Below are positions 1-9,023 of a DNA stretch of 64,000 nucleotides, in pieces. The stretch spans positions 1-64,000 of the forward strand of contig SHND01000078.1 of the NCBI GenBank assembly GCA_004295045.1, read 5' to 3'. The notes beneath the pieces are model-generated. The model saw only the letters and a list, made by a program, of their open reading frames with translations. It searched no databases and was not told the DNA's origin. Source of the stretch: Chloroflexota bacterium (GTDB lineage: Bacteria; Chloroflexota; Anaerolineae; UBA4142; SHND01). Position 1 is the first letter of the stretch, and each line of letters opens with the position of its first letter. The translations under genes were made by a program, and so were the position numbers.

Positions 1-1291
1 ATCTGCTAAATTGCGGTAGGTATTGTTTGTTTGTTTCCAATAAATCATCAAGGACCGTTTGCGCCGTGTCGGGTTTGGGACCGAGCGGATTCGTGATGAG
101 CGCTTGATAGGCGGCTTCGCGGTCACCATGTACCGCCGCCTGAACAGTGAGCAGTTCGTACGCTTTCACTTGCGCGAGCAGACCAAAACACGCGTCGGGT
201 AATGGTTCTGTTGCAATCGGTTGAACGCCATTACGATTGACGTTGCAGGGCATTTCCAAGACCCAATGCGCGGGATATTCGCGCACCGCGCCGTTGTGCG
301 CGATGTTGACGACATGCGTTTCGTTCAAATCGTTGTAATGCGCGTTGAGCAGCTGCGTCGCCACCGTCGAATAATACGCGCCGCCGCGCTTCATCAAATC
401 GGCAGGCATCTCGCGCAGCGCCGGGTCGTTGTACTGTTCCAACAATCCCTTTTCGATTTCTTGTACTTGTTCGGCGCGCGAGGGGGGCCATTTTTCTTGT
501 TCCGCGAGTTTGTGCGCGGTGTGATAAAAGTATTGCAAGTAATAATTCGGCACCACGCGCAGCGATTCAATCAAGCGCGGCTCCCATTCGGGATTTTCCT
601 GCGCGCGCAATTCGGTCAAATAATCTTGCAAAATAGCATTCCACACCTCTTCGCCGTCGAGGGTAAAGCCGCGATGCCACGAGAGATGATTGAGTCCGAG
701 CGTTTTCAATTCCGCGCGCGCCGCGTCAATCTTGGCGCCATGTTGTTTTTCCAGACGCGCGAGCATTTGCATTTTCGCGTTGATTGGAACGTTGCACACG
801 CCGACAGACAAAATATCAGGCGCGTATTGCGACAATGCTTGGGTGACGAGTCCGGCAGGATTTGTAAAATTGGCGAGCATCGCGTTCGGCGCGAGTTCGC
901 GCATTTCGTTCGCGATGTCGAGGATGACGGGAATCGTGCGCAATGCTTTTGCCATGCCGCCGACGCCCGTTGTTTCTTGTCCAATCAAGCCGTGTCGTTT
1001 GCCGAGATATTCGTCATTGCGCCGCGCGGGCATCATACCGACGCGCAGCTGTGTTGTCACATAGCTCGCGCCGCGCAATGCCTCGCGCCGATTTGTCGTG
1101 AGAAAAATTTTGAACGGCGCGTTTTGTGTCTCCACCATGCGCTGCGCGAAACCACCGACGACGCGCAAACGTTCCGCGTCAATATCCACGAGCCACAATT
1201 CGCGCAAGGGAAAACTCTCGGCGCGCTGCAGAAAACCATTCACCAATTCCGGCGTATATGTTGAACCGCCGCCAATGACTGTAACTTTCAT
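1..1291 (-). CDS. GH4 family 6-phospho-beta-glucosidase-like glycosidase (3' end outside window)
   Basis: This reads as a glycoside hydrolase family 4 enzyme, the NAD+- and Mn2+-dependent group that cleaves (phospho)glycosides in the cytoplasm by a redox-assisted mechanism. The ATG ends at 1291 and opens with the dinucleotide-binding loop GGGSTYTPEL (residues 7-16). GQETTGVGG follows near residue 100, then NFTNPAG and the metal-site segment GVCNVP near residues 150-175. The open frame runs to base 2 without a stop, giving about 430 residues against a usual 420-450, so only a few residues are missing. The last visible residues are LDDLLETNKQYLPQF, a typical GH4 C-terminus. It is the last gene of a LacI-SBP-permease-permease-GH4 operon, which implies it processes the imported sugar. 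Substrate (phospho-beta-glucoside or alpha-glucoside/galacturonide) cannot be fixed from sequence alone. Confidence 0.9.
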   Translation of the reverse strand, partial: MKVTVIGGGSTYTPELVNGFLQRAESFPLRELWLVDIDAERLRVVGGFAQRMVETQNAPFKIFLTTNRREALRGASYVTTQLRVGMMPARRNDEYLGKRHGLIGQETTGVGGMAKALRTIPVILDIANEMRELAPNAMLANFTNPAGLVTQALSQYAPDILSVGVCNVPINAKMQMLARLEKQHGAKIDAARAELKTLGLNHLSWHRGFTLDGEEVWNAILQDYLTELRAQENPEWEPRLIESLRVVPNYYLQYFYHTAHKLAEQEKWPPSRAEQVQEIEKGLLEQYNDPALREMPADLMKRGGAYYSTVATQLLNAHYNDLNETHVVNIAHNGAVREYPAHWVLEMPCNVNRNGVQPIATEPLPDACFGLLAQVKAYELLTVQAAVHGDREAAYQALITNPLGPKPDTAQTVLDDLLETNKQYLPQFSR

Positions 1292-1307
1292 GTTTGCCAA
1301 GAAACAG

Positions 1308-1367
1308 GTAGTAAGTAGGAGGTAGCAGGGGAATTGCCCTTGCGACCTGCTACTTGATACCTTTTAC
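1308..1367. repeat. Facing heptanucleotide repeat arrays
   Basis: Three 7-bp units (GTAGTAA, GTAGGAG, GTAGCAG; 1308-1328) are followed after 18 bases by three units in inverse orientation (CTGCTAC, TTGATAC, CTTTTAC; 1347-1367). They fill the gap between the permease and the GH4 gene and overlap the permease stop codon. The two arrays could pair as a stem-loop in mRNA. Other arrays with the same 7-bp period but different units lie elsewhere in the window. Confidence 0.7.
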
Positions 1368-2461
1368 TTTTCAACTCCCGTAATCACAACGCCTTGCATG
1401 AAATATTTTTGCGCAAAGATAAAAATAATCACGGGCACAATCAGCGTCATGATCGTTCCCGCTTGAATAAGTTCGGGTTTGTTGCCATAGATACTGTTAA
1501 ACCGCGCGAGCCCCACCGCAATCGGCTGTAAATCGGGACGCGTGGAAAGATAAATCAGCGGACCAAAATAATCGTTCCACGTATAGACGAAATGAAAAAT
1601 GCCGACTGCAATCACCGCTGCCCATGCCTGCGGCAAAATCACGGACCACAAAATCTGAAATGGATTGGCGCCGTCAATCATCGCGGCTTCATCCATTTCG
1701 CGCGGAATCGTTAAAAAGAATTGGCGCAGTAAAAAGACATCAAAGGCGTTCGCAAAAAAGGTTGGCACGAGCAGCGGCAGCCAGGTGCCAATCCAGCCGA
1801 GTTTTACGAAAACGGTGTACGTTGGGATCAAGGTAACGGCGGCGGGCAAAAAAATCGTCGCGATCAATAGGGTGAACAAAAATTGTTTGCCCGGAATGCG
1901 AAAGCGCGCAAAGCCATACGCGACGAGTGTGTTGGAAAGCAAAGTGCCAATGGTTCCAATGACCGCGAGCGCAACCGTATTAAACATCAAACGCGGATAA
2001 TCAATCAAATCCCACACTTGTTGATAATTGGAGAGCGTCGGCGCAAAGTCCCACGCGCGGTCGAGCGAACGCCATGCGCCCTCCCACACAATCGGCGGCG
2101 CAGACAAATTGGCGGGGTCCAGAAATTCGCTCGTCACTCGACCTTTTTTGTACAACGCGAGTTCGCGTACGCCTTCTGCCAACGGCACCTTGTAAATATC
2201 GTACTCTTTGCCTTGATACTCTATGACGCGCGGTTTGGCAGGATACAAGGGCGTGCCATATTCCGCTACTTGGTCGGCGGTCTTGAACGAATTCATCGTA
2301 ATGCGCAGCAGCGGCGAAAGAAAGGCGGCGAGCAGCACGATCACAAAAAATGTGAGCGTGAACGATTTGCCCCCTTCGCGGAGCATACGCTTGACGCGGG
2401 CAGAGCTGGAAACAGCAGGCGCGGTCGCGAGCTGCGACTCATTTACAGTTTTAACTTGCAT
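1364..2461 (-). CDS. Carbohydrate ABC transporter permease, MalG-like
   Basis: Inner-membrane permease subunit of a carbohydrate ABC importer (CUT1 type, MalG/UgpE family). The 365-residue protein has an N-terminal transmembrane segment (about 35-55), a long periplasmic loop with several charged stretches, then five further hydrophobic segments. The ATPase-docking EAA loop is visible as EAAMIDGANPFQILWSVILP near residue 255. MalG-type proteins are usually about 280 residues; the extra 80 sit in the loop between TM1 and TM2. It follows the MalF-like gene by about 60 bases. No ATP-binding subunit gene lies in the operon, so an ATPase encoded elsewhere (MsmK-like) must serve it. Confidence 0.93.
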   Translation of the reverse strand: MQVKTVNESQLATAPAVSSSARVKRMLREGGKSFTLTFFVIVLLAAFLSPLLRITMNSFKTADQVAEYGTPLYPAKPRVIEYQGKEYDIYKVPLAEGVRELALYKKGRVTSEFLDPANLSAPPIVWEGAWRSLDRAWDFAPTLSNYQQVWDLIDYPRLMFNTVALAVIGTIGTLLSNTLVAYGFARFRIPGKQFLFTLLIATIFLPAAVTLIPTYTVFVKLGWIGTWLPLLVPTFFANAFDVFLLRQFFLTIPREMDEAAMIDGANPFQILWSVILPQAWAAVIAVGIFHFVYTWNDYFGPLIYLSTRPDLQPIAVGLARFNSIYGNKPELIQAGTIMTLIVPVIIFIFAQKYFMQGVVITGVEK

Positions 2462-2522
2462 AATCCACTCCGTTCAAAACTTGATCGCAAAGCATTGTGA
2501 ACAATCATAAAAGCTCAAATGC

Positions 2523-3464
2523 CTAGCGCGTGTCGCCTGCATAATGCACCCAATACTTGCTGCTCCAGAATAAAAATACGGTGAGCGCGAGAATCAGCAA
2601 AAACAACACCCACGCTTGCGCCGCGCCGTATGACATGTTCTGAAACGTAAAGAAGGTCTTGTACAAATACAAATTGAAAAACATGGTCGCGCCGCCGGGA
2701 CGCCCGGTGCCATCGGTGATGACAAGCGGCACGAGAAAATATTGAAAGACGCCGACGACGCCCAAGACGAGCGCGTAAAAAAGCACGGGCGACATCATCG
2801 GCAGCGTCACATTCCACAAGGTTGCCCACCACCCCGCGCCGTCCACTTTGGCTGCATCGTACAATTCCGTTGGAATACCTTGCAGACCCGCAAGGTTGAT
2901 GATCACCGCGCTGCCAATGCCCCACAATCCCAAAATCACCAACCCGGGATACACCCACGTTGGATCATTCAACCAGCCGGGGGGATTTTGTACGCCCAAT
3001 GCTTCCAGTCCTTGATTGATCCAGCCCTGTTCAGGATTCAACAAGCCGCCCCATGCAAAAATTCCCGCGACAAAAGGAATCACAAAAGGCAGATAAAACA
3101 TGATGCGGAAAAATCCTTTGGCGCGCAGATATTTGTTGTTGAGCAGCAGCGCAACGATCAAGGGCAAGGCGAGCCCAATCGGCAAAGCAATCAACGCGTA
3201 CTTGAACGTGACGCCCAACGCGTTGTGTAACTGCGAATCCTTGAACATCGCCAAATAATTTTGCAACCCGACAAATTGCAGCGACTGTTCCTGCGCGAGA
3301 TTAATGTTGGTAAAGGTGAACACGAGCGTCGCGATCATCGGAAACAACGTGAACAACAAAAAACCGATGAGCCACAAACTGATGAACGCAAGCCCATACA
3401 ATGCCTCGCGGCGCGCGTTGGGCTTGAGATGAAAAATGCTGAATAATTCCTTGAACGAACTCAT
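2523..3464 (-). CDS. Carbohydrate ABC transporter permease, MalF/UgpA-like
   Basis: Second permease subunit of the sugar importer, forming a heterodimer with the product of the next gene. The 313-residue protein shows six hydrophobic segments and an EAA loop, YDAAKVDGAGWWATLWNVTL, around residue 200. Length is normal for the short MalF/UgpA class. The ATG at 3464 has no strong Shine-Dalgarno sequence. Upstream, the 265-base gap to the binding-protein gene holds two long stem-loops, which probably lower permease expression relative to the binding protein. Confidence 0.93.
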   Translation of the reverse strand: MSSFKELFSIFHLKPNARREALYGLAFISLWLIGFLLFTLFPMIATLVFTFTNINLAQEQSLQFVGLQNYLAMFKDSQLHNALGVTFKYALIALPIGLALPLIVALLLNNKYLRAKGFFRIMFYLPFVIPFVAGIFAWGGLLNPEQGWINQGLEALGVQNPPGWLNDPTWVYPGLVILGLWGIGSAVIINLAGLQGIPTELYDAAKVDGAGWWATLWNVTLPMMSPVLFYALVLGVVGVFQYFLVPLVITDGTGRPGGATMFFNLYLYKTFFTFQNMSYGAAQAWVLFLLILALTVFLFWSSKYWVHYAGDTR

Positions 3465-3580
3465 AAATTTGATTGTGCGGCAGAACGTTTGTCAGCGTGT
3501 CTTGGGAATCGAGACCCACGCAAGCGTTATGCGGCATGTTCTCTCACTCGGCAGTCGTAAATGCCGCAGAGGAGGAGAGG

Positions 3581-3632
3581 GGATGAGCCAAGACACGGAT
3601 GCTATGTTGTAGTGTGGCAGCTTGGCTCATCC
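3581..3632 (-). promoter_or_regulatory. Intercistronic stem-loop 1
   Basis: A perfect 12-bp inverted repeat (GGATGAGCCAAG, 3581-3592, with its complement at 3621-3632) encloses a 28-base loop between the binding-protein and permease genes. No U-tract follows on the minus strand, so it looks like an mRNA stabiliser or processing site, not a terminator. Confidence 0.6.
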
Positions 3633-3674
3633 TAGTGGAGAAGAACAGCGCGTTGGGACGTGACGTGGTTTGTT

Positions 3675-3705
3675 GCGCTGTGCAATGCTGCGCATTGCAC
3701 AGCGC
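3675..3705 (-). promoter_or_regulatory. Intercistronic stem-loop 2
   Basis: Perfect 13-bp arms (GCGCTGTGCAATG, 3675-3687, and complement 3693-3705) flank a 5-base loop just after the stop of the binding-protein gene. The very stable hairpin is well placed to protect the 3' end of the abundant upstream message, as the malE-malF intergenic hairpins do in E. coli. That analogy is inference. Confidence 0.65.
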
Positions 3706-3729
3706 GGAACCCTGTCATGTTTGCCTTGC

Positions 3730-5274
3730 TTACGGCGTGGCTTTTTTGTCAAAGACCGCTTGCAAATCTTTTTGGAATTGCGCGATTTCTTTGTCCATGT
3801 CCAGACCGTCCGTCGTGTACAGCTTGTTCAAGAACACGTTGGCGAGGTCGAACGATTCGTTGTAGTTTGGCATGTATCCTTCAAAGGAAGGATTGTCCGC
3901 GTACTGAATGCCGTCAATGAACACCTGCCAGTCCACTTTTTGCTTCCATGTCTCGTCGAGCGATTTAAAGAACGCGGCTTGGTCGGCAGTCCGTCCGGGC
4001 ATGCCGCCGTACGCCTTCAAAAGGTCTAACGACCCGTCGCCGAGCAAGTAGGTCAAAACGGTGAATGCTTCGTCGGGGTTTTTCGACGCTTTCAAAACGC
4101 GGAAGGTGTCGGCGTTAAAGTTGGCGGTGGTCTTGCCATTGTGCGAAGGCACAACCGCCACATCCCAGTTGCCGCCCGCATCCGTCACACAGCAAGTGTA
4201 CCACAAGTGCGTGAGCGCGGTTGCAACTTTGCCCGAATTAAAGGGATTGCCTTGTCCGAACTCTTGGCTTTCGCGCGTCGGTCCGTTTGCAATGATGTGC
4301 TCTTTCCAAACACCGTCATAGACCCATTTCCACGCTTCTGCCCACTGCGGCGGAATTTGCGCGGTCTTGCCGTCGGGCGCGACAAAAGTGCCGGCGCCCA
4401 TGTACGAACCCACTGCGCGCAAATCTTGATACTGCGGCTCATAGCCGTACTGGACAATATTTTTCGTGTCAAACGCCGAGTCGCTCGCGTCTTTGTTGTT
4501 CTTGTCCACCGTCAGCTTTTCTGCGAGTTTGTTCAGCGTGTCAAACGTCCATTCTTCTTCGGTGCCGTCTTTCCATTTGTATTTTTCCCCGTATTTGTGC
4601 GGCGGATAATTCAAGTCCGCTTCGTCAAACATATCGCGTTGATAAAATAACGCCGAGGGGAAAATTGCAAAGGGCAAACCGATTTGACCTTCGCCGCCGA
4701 CTTTATAGAAATCCACGGCGCCTTTGTCGAATTGCGTCAGGTCATAATTCGTTTTGTCAATAAAGGGCGCGAGGTCGAGCCATTGCCCGTGAAAGGCTTC
4801 CGCGCCGGAAACGCCGACGGGACCAACAATGTCCGGGGGATTGCCCGAGGCAAGTTGGGTGGCGAGAGCATCGCGCGCGGCATCATACGCGACGACTTCC
4901 AAGACGAGTTGGATTTTGTCTTGGGACTCGTTAAATTTTTTCACAATCTCTTCTTGCACTTTGACTTGCGCGGGGTCGGTGCCGGTTCCCAGCCCGACGA
5001 ACCAACGAATTTGCTTGCGTCCCGCTTCCGCCGTTGGTAACGCAGTGGCGGTTGGCGCGACAGTGGCTTCGGGCGCGGTTGTTGCTTGGGGCGCGGTGGT
5101 GGCTTCTGCCGGCGCAGTTGTGGGTTCTGCCGGTGCGGTGGTGGGTTGCGCGGCAGTGGGTTGCGCGGCGGGCGCTTGCGTTGGAGCGGGCGCGGGCGCA
5201 GCGGGCGCGCACGCGGCGATGATGAGCAGCATTGCTGCAACCAGAATCGAAACTGAAACGATTCGGCGTGACAT
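3730..5274 (-). CDS. Sugar ABC transporter solute-binding lipoprotein
   Basis: Extracellular binding protein (family 1, MalE-like) that delivers a sugar to the two permeases. The ATG at 5274 is chosen over an upstream one at 5340 because AGGAGG sits 9 bases before it and the product then starts with a clean lipoprotein signal (MSRRIVS...IIAACAP; lipobox Cys near 22). A roughly 50-residue linker of Ala/Pro/Thr repeats (APAEPTTAPAEATTAP type) follows, then the binding fold from about residue 85 (RKQIRWFVGLGTG...). The total of about 514 residues is normal for Chloroflexota proteins of this group. The ligand is unknown; the LacI regulator and GH4 enzyme point to a glycoside. Confidence 0.93.
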   Translation of the reverse strand: MSRRIVSVSILVAAMLLIIAACAPAAPAPAPTQAPAAQPTAAQPTTAPAEPTTAPAEATTAPQATTAPEATVAPTATALPTAEAGRKQIRWFVGLGTGTDPAQVKVQEEIVKKFNESQDKIQLVLEVVAYDAARDALATQLASGNPPDIVGPVGVSGAEAFHGQWLDLAPFIDKTNYDLTQFDKGAVDFYKVGGEGQIGLPFAIFPSALFYQRDMFDEADLNYPPHKYGEKYKWKDGTEEEWTFDTLNKLAEKLTVDKNNKDASDSAFDTKNIVQYGYEPQYQDLRAVGSYMGAGTFVAPDGKTAQIPPQWAEAWKWVYDGVWKEHIIANGPTRESQEFGQGNPFNSGKVATALTHLWYTCCVTDAGGNWDVAVVPSHNGKTTANFNADTFRVLKASKNPDEAFTVLTYLLGDGSLDLLKAYGGMPGRTADQAAFFKSLDETWKQKVDWQVFIDGIQYADNPSFEGYMPNYNESFDLANVFLNKLYTTDGLDMDKEIAQFQKDLQAVFDKKATP

Positions 5275-5494
5275 GAGACTTCTCCTCCTGAATATTGAGT
5301 AATCAACAGACACATGACGCAGGGGATCGAAATTTTTCATTCACCCCTCGCGGGCATCGTGTGTCTCGGGAAATGTATCGTGGGGAAAATTATTGTAGTG
5401 ATTTGTCCGCGACACTGCTCCTTTCTGACTGTCACAGCGCCAACTGAAAATGGGTCCGCGTTCCAATTGCTGTTGCAACAGTTTTGATTCACAT

Positions 5495-6523
5495 TCACAA
5501 AGATGGTTCAAGACAGCCGCATGAAGATCGAATCACAAGAGTCGTAGGCAAAAGCGTGAGCGGTTCCGCAGTTCCGGTTTGAATCAGCTGGATCAAACAA
5601 CGCGCGGCTTCAATCCCCACCTGTTCGATGGGAACATGAACTGTCGTAAGCGCGGGTTGTAACACCTGCGCCAAACCTTGATCATCGAAACCGACGACGG
5701 AAACATCGCGCGGGATATTCAAGTTCGCCGCGCGCAACGCCGCGTACACACCGACCGCCGCTTCATCATCACCGGCAAACACCGCGTCGAACTGAATTTT
5801 TTCGCGCAGCGCTTGTTCAATGGATGCCTGCGCGATATGCCGATCAAAATGCCCGGGTGCGATCAATTCCGGCTCGATGGGCAAATCATGGCGCGCCAAT
5901 GCTTCGCGATAACCCATCTCGCGCCAGTAACCATCTTCGTTGTACGGTTCACCGGTGAGAAATAAAATTTTGCGGCGATTGTGCTTGGTGATGAGATGTT
6001 CGACAATCGCGCGCGTCGCCGCTTTGTTCTCTATCGTCACACAAGGAATCGTCAAATCTTGCGGCGAGGATTGATGCAAAAGCACCATCGGCACGCCAAA
6101 CGAATACGTATCGCGCACGCCTTCGTCAGTTAAACTTCCGGCAAAGACGAGCAAGCCGTCCGCGTTATGTTTTCCAAACGGACCCGGCAATTCTTTTTGC
6201 GGACCGCGCCGTCCGGCGGTTGAAATCAAAAGGTCGTAGCCATGTTCGCGGGCAACGCTTTCGACACCGCGCAGGAGGGGACTGAAAAAATCACCGACAA
6301 TTTCAGCAAGTAAGAGTCCCAGCGTACTCGTGCGCGAGGTCGCAAGGTTACGCGCCGCCGCGCGGGGCGTATAACGGAGCGCGCGTATCGCCGCTTCGAC
6401 CTTGGACGCCACTTTGTCAGAAACGGGAACATTCCGGTTCAACACGCGGCTGACAGTGGAAATAGAGACACCCGCTTCGCGGGCAACATCGTCAATGGTA
6501 GGAGAAGTGGATTTGGGGATCAT
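5495..6523 (-). CDS. LacI-family transcriptional regulator
   Basis: Sugar-responsive repressor controlling the transport/GH4 operon and probably itself. The N-terminal helix-turn-helix reads TIDDVAREAGVSISTVSRVL followed by the hinge helix region NLATSRTSTLGLL. A periplasmic-binding-protein-like effector domain fills the rest and ends with a short Cys-containing tail (SSCGCLEPSL). At 342 residues it is a normal LacI length. ATG at 6523 is taken; an in-frame TTG lies one codon earlier. No clear Shine-Dalgarno is visible. A consensus promoter and two overlapping operators lie immediately upstream. Confidence 0.95.
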   Translation of the reverse strand: MIPKSTSPTIDDVAREAGVSISTVSRVLNRNVPVSDKVASKVEAAIRALRYTPRAAARNLATSRTSTLGLLLAEIVGDFFSPLLRGVESVAREHGYDLLISTAGRRGPQKELPGPFGKHNADGLLVFAGSLTDEGVRDTYSFGVPMVLLHQSSPQDLTIPCVTIENKAATRAIVEHLITKHNRRKILFLTGEPYNEDGYWREMGYREALARHDLPIEPELIAPGHFDRHIAQASIEQALREKIQFDAVFAGDDEAAVGVYAALRAANLNIPRDVSVVGFDDQGLAQVLQPALTTVHVPIEQVGIEAARCLIQLIQTGTAEPLTLLPTTLVIRSSCGCLEPSL

Positions 6524-6544
6524 CAAACAAGGGGAAAGAAATTA

Positions 6545-6571
6545 TGAAAGCGGTTTCTGAAAGCGGTTTCA
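6545..6571 (-). promoter_or_regulatory. Tandem overlapping LacI-type operators
   Basis: Two copies of the LacI-family consensus with a central CG, TGAAAGCGGTTTCT (6545-6558) and TGAAAGCGGTTTCA (6558-6571), overlap by one base. Together with flanking TTA/TAA they form a larger imperfect palindrome. They begin at the -10 box of the lacI promoter and cover its predicted transcription start, so bound repressor would block RNA polymerase directly. Confidence 0.88.
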
Positions 6572-6599
6572 TAATATACGCGTTTTGGGGTGATGTCAA
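6571..6599 (-). promoter_or_regulatory. Promoter of the lacI-sugar operon
   Basis: On the minus strand TTGACA (6594-6599) and TATTAT (6571-6576) are separated by 17 bases. The predicted start near 6564 leaves a leader of about 40 bases and lies inside the operator pair. Confidence 0.82.
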
Positions 6600-6755
6600 G
6601 CGCGGATCAAAAAAGGGTTAGAGCTGCCAAGTCGAGCGCGAAGAGTGTTATAAAGCCCAAACTATTGCCCGCGTGATTGCGATAGAGTAAAATACGCGAC
6701 ACGCACTCATCGTGAGCGCGCGCAACGTTGTTTCGGTTTGAGGAAAAAGGTCAAG

Positions 6756-8924
6756 ATGCCATCCCGTTTAGCAAATCGTCTCGCCTCCGCGCGGCGCACA
6801 CGTTTTGTGGGACGCAGCGGCGAAATTGAATTATTTCAATCGGCGCTGACTGCGGCAGAGTCGCTTTTTCAAATCTTGTATCTCTACGGTCCGGGCGGAA
6901 TCGGCAAGACATCGCTGCTGCGCGAATTTGGCGCGCGGGCGGAGGAACGCGGCATCCCCGCCTACTATCTGGACGGACGAAATCTACAGCCAACGCCCGA
7001 TTCGTTTCAAAACGCGCTGCGCGCCGCGCTCGGTGTAGCATCCGATGCCGCGCTAGAAACTGTTCTTTCAAACATGACCGCGCGCTATGTTCTGCTACTG
7101 GACACTTACGAGGTGTGGAGCGGTCTGGACAATTGGCTGCGCGAGGAATTTTTGCCGCAGCTCTCCGAGAACGCGCTTGTGGCAATGGCTGGACGCGAAC
7201 CCCTTTCGCCGGGCTGGCAAGCGGATGCGGGCTGGCAAATGCTCGTGCGCCAAATTCCGCTGCGCAATCTTTCGCCGGAGGAAGGGCGCAATTTTCTGGA
7301 GCGCCGCGCGATTCCCGTCGAACAACATCGCACCGTTTTGGATTTTACGCACGGTTACCCCCTCGCCTTGTCGCTCGTCGCCGATTTGTTTGATCAACGC
7401 CACGACTTGAGCTTTCAACCGGAAACCGCCCCCGACGTCATAAAAATTTTACTCGAACGCTTTGTGCAAAAAGTGCCGGGACCTGCGCACCGCGCGGCAT
7501 TCGAGGCATGTGCGATGGTGCGCGTGCTGAATGAATCGGTTCTTGCAGCAATGCTCAAGTTGCCGGATCCTACCGCCGAAAAGTCCGAAGAAACAATCGG
7601 TGCGCAATCCACGCATGAATTGTTCGAGTGGCTGCGCGGGCTATCTTTTATCGAAGCGGGACGCGAAGGATTGTTCCCTCACGATCTCGCGCGCGAGACT
7701 TTGATCGCCGATGTGCGATGGCGCAACCCGGATTGGTACAAAGAACTGCATCAGCGCGCGCGCAAATATTATGTGACGCGTTTGCCGCAGGCATCTTTGC
7801 CGGAACAGCACCGCATCTTGTACGATTTTATTTTTCTCCATCGCGATAATCCGGTGATGCGCGCGATGTTTGACTTTACCGACGCGGTCATCCTGCCCGT
7901 TGCGATGCACGAAACGGACAAGCCCGCATTGTTTGAGCTGATCGAACAGTACGAGGGAATAGAATCAGCCAAGTGGGCAAAGAAATGGTTCGCGCGCCAA
8001 CCCGACAAAGTGATCGTCTATCGCAACGAGCGCAACGAATTGCTCGGCGTGTTTGCGTTGGTTGAAATGCAAAACGCCGCCGAAGCCGAATTACTCGCTG
8101 ATCCGGCGACACGCGCGGCGTGGAATTATTTGAAAAAACACGCGCCGCTGCGGGCGGGCGAAATTGCCGCCCACTATCGTTTCTGGATGGCGCGCGAGAC
8201 CTATCAAGACGTGTCCGCCGTGCAAACTCAAATTTTTTTGACGACCGTGCGTTATCAACTGCTCACGCCCGGTCTGGCATTTCATTTCTTTCCGTGCGCG
8301 AATCCCGATTTTTGGGCGCCTGCATTGTTGTACGGCGATCTCACACGCCTGCCCGACGCGGACTATACCGTGGGCGGCAAGACGTTTGGTGTGTACGGTC
8401 ATGATTGGCGCGTGCGTCCGCCGTTGGCATGGCTCGAGCTGTTGGCGCAGCGCGAAGTGGCGGCGAACCCTGAAGCAGTCGCCCCGCCACCTGAAACGCC
8501 GCTGATCGTTCTAAGCCAAACGGAATTTTCGAGCGCGGTGCATGACGCGCTGCGCGATTTTGCGCGTCCGATGCGTTTGCGTGATAACGCGTTGAACTGC
8601 TCACGAATGGTGGTCGAACGCGTTGGACCTGCCGCGTCATCGGACGAACGGATGAGCGCGCTGCAAAATTTATTGGGAGAGGTAATTGCAGCGCCGCAAG
8701 TCTCGCCGCGCGAAGCAAAACTGTATCGCGCGGTTGAATACACGTATCTCAAACCGGCAATGACGCAAGAGCAGGCAGCAGAAGAGCTGGACATGCCCTT
8801 TTCAACCTATCGCCGTCACTTGAAAGCGGGACTGCTCCGTGTGGTGGACGCTTTGTGGCAAAAAGAAATTGGCGCGGGCAGGCGCGGAAGGTATAATGAA
8901 AATCTAAAAATGAGCAAAAAGTGA
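6756..8924 (+). CDS. STAND-type ATPase regulator with C-terminal helix-turn-helix
   Basis: A 722-residue cytoplasmic protein built like a STAND (signal-transduction ATPase) regulator. The P-loop LYGPGGIGKTS is at residues 43-53, a Walker B-like YVLLLDTYEV near 111-120, and FTHGYPLAL, typical of this NTPase group, near 195. The middle section is an unassigned helical or sensor region, and the C-terminus (about 650-700) has a sigma-70 region 4-like HTH (MTQEQAAEELDMPFSTYRRH). The ATG at 6756 (AAAGG upstream) is preferred to a TTG at 6738. It is divergent from lacI and stands alone. The signal sensed and its targets are unknown. Confidence 0.8.
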   Translation: MPSRLANRLASARRTRFVGRSGEIELFQSALTAAESLFQILYLYGPGGIGKTSLLREFGARAEERGIPAYYLDGRNLQPTPDSFQNALRAALGVASDAALETVLSNMTARYVLLLDTYEVWSGLDNWLREEFLPQLSENALVAMAGREPLSPGWQADAGWQMLVRQIPLRNLSPEEGRNFLERRAIPVEQHRTVLDFTHGYPLALSLVADLFDQRHDLSFQPETAPDVIKILLERFVQKVPGPAHRAAFEACAMVRVLNESVLAAMLKLPDPTAEKSEETIGAQSTHELFEWLRGLSFIEAGREGLFPHDLARETLIADVRWRNPDWYKELHQRARKYYVTRLPQASLPEQHRILYDFIFLHRDNPVMRAMFDFTDAVILPVAMHETDKPALFELIEQYEGIESAKWAKKWFARQPDKVIVYRNERNELLGVFALVEMQNAAEAELLADPATRAAWNYLKKHAPLRAGEIAAHYRFWMARETYQDVSAVQTQIFLTTVRYQLLTPGLAFHFFPCANPDFWAPALLYGDLTRLPDADYTVGGKTFGVYGHDWRVRPPLAWLELLAQREVAANPEAVAPPPETPLIVLSQTEFSSAVHDALRDFARPMRLRDNALNCSRMVVERVGPAASSDERMSALQNLLGEVIAAPQVSPREAKLYRAVEYTYLKPAMTQEQAAEELDMPFSTYRRHLKAGLLRVVDALWQKEIGAGRRGRYNENLKMSKK

Positions 8925-9023
8925 ACAGTCGTTGGTCTGTTAGGCGAGTCAACAAACGGCTATATTCCAAAGCAAAGAAAGAGTTGCGCGCGGCGGGATA
9001 GCGCCAGAATTTGCGAGGGACTT

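Noticed and set aside
221..1264. Plus-strand open frame of 347 codons opposite the GH4 gene
   Set aside because: The minus strand has clear GH4 motifs through the whole region, so the plus frame is a shadow.
5470..5481. CTGTTGCAACAG palindrome between lacI and the binding-protein gene
   Set aside because: A perfect 12-bp palindrome, but no promoter boxes fit around it and there is no U-run; it could be chance, so it is not listed as a feature.
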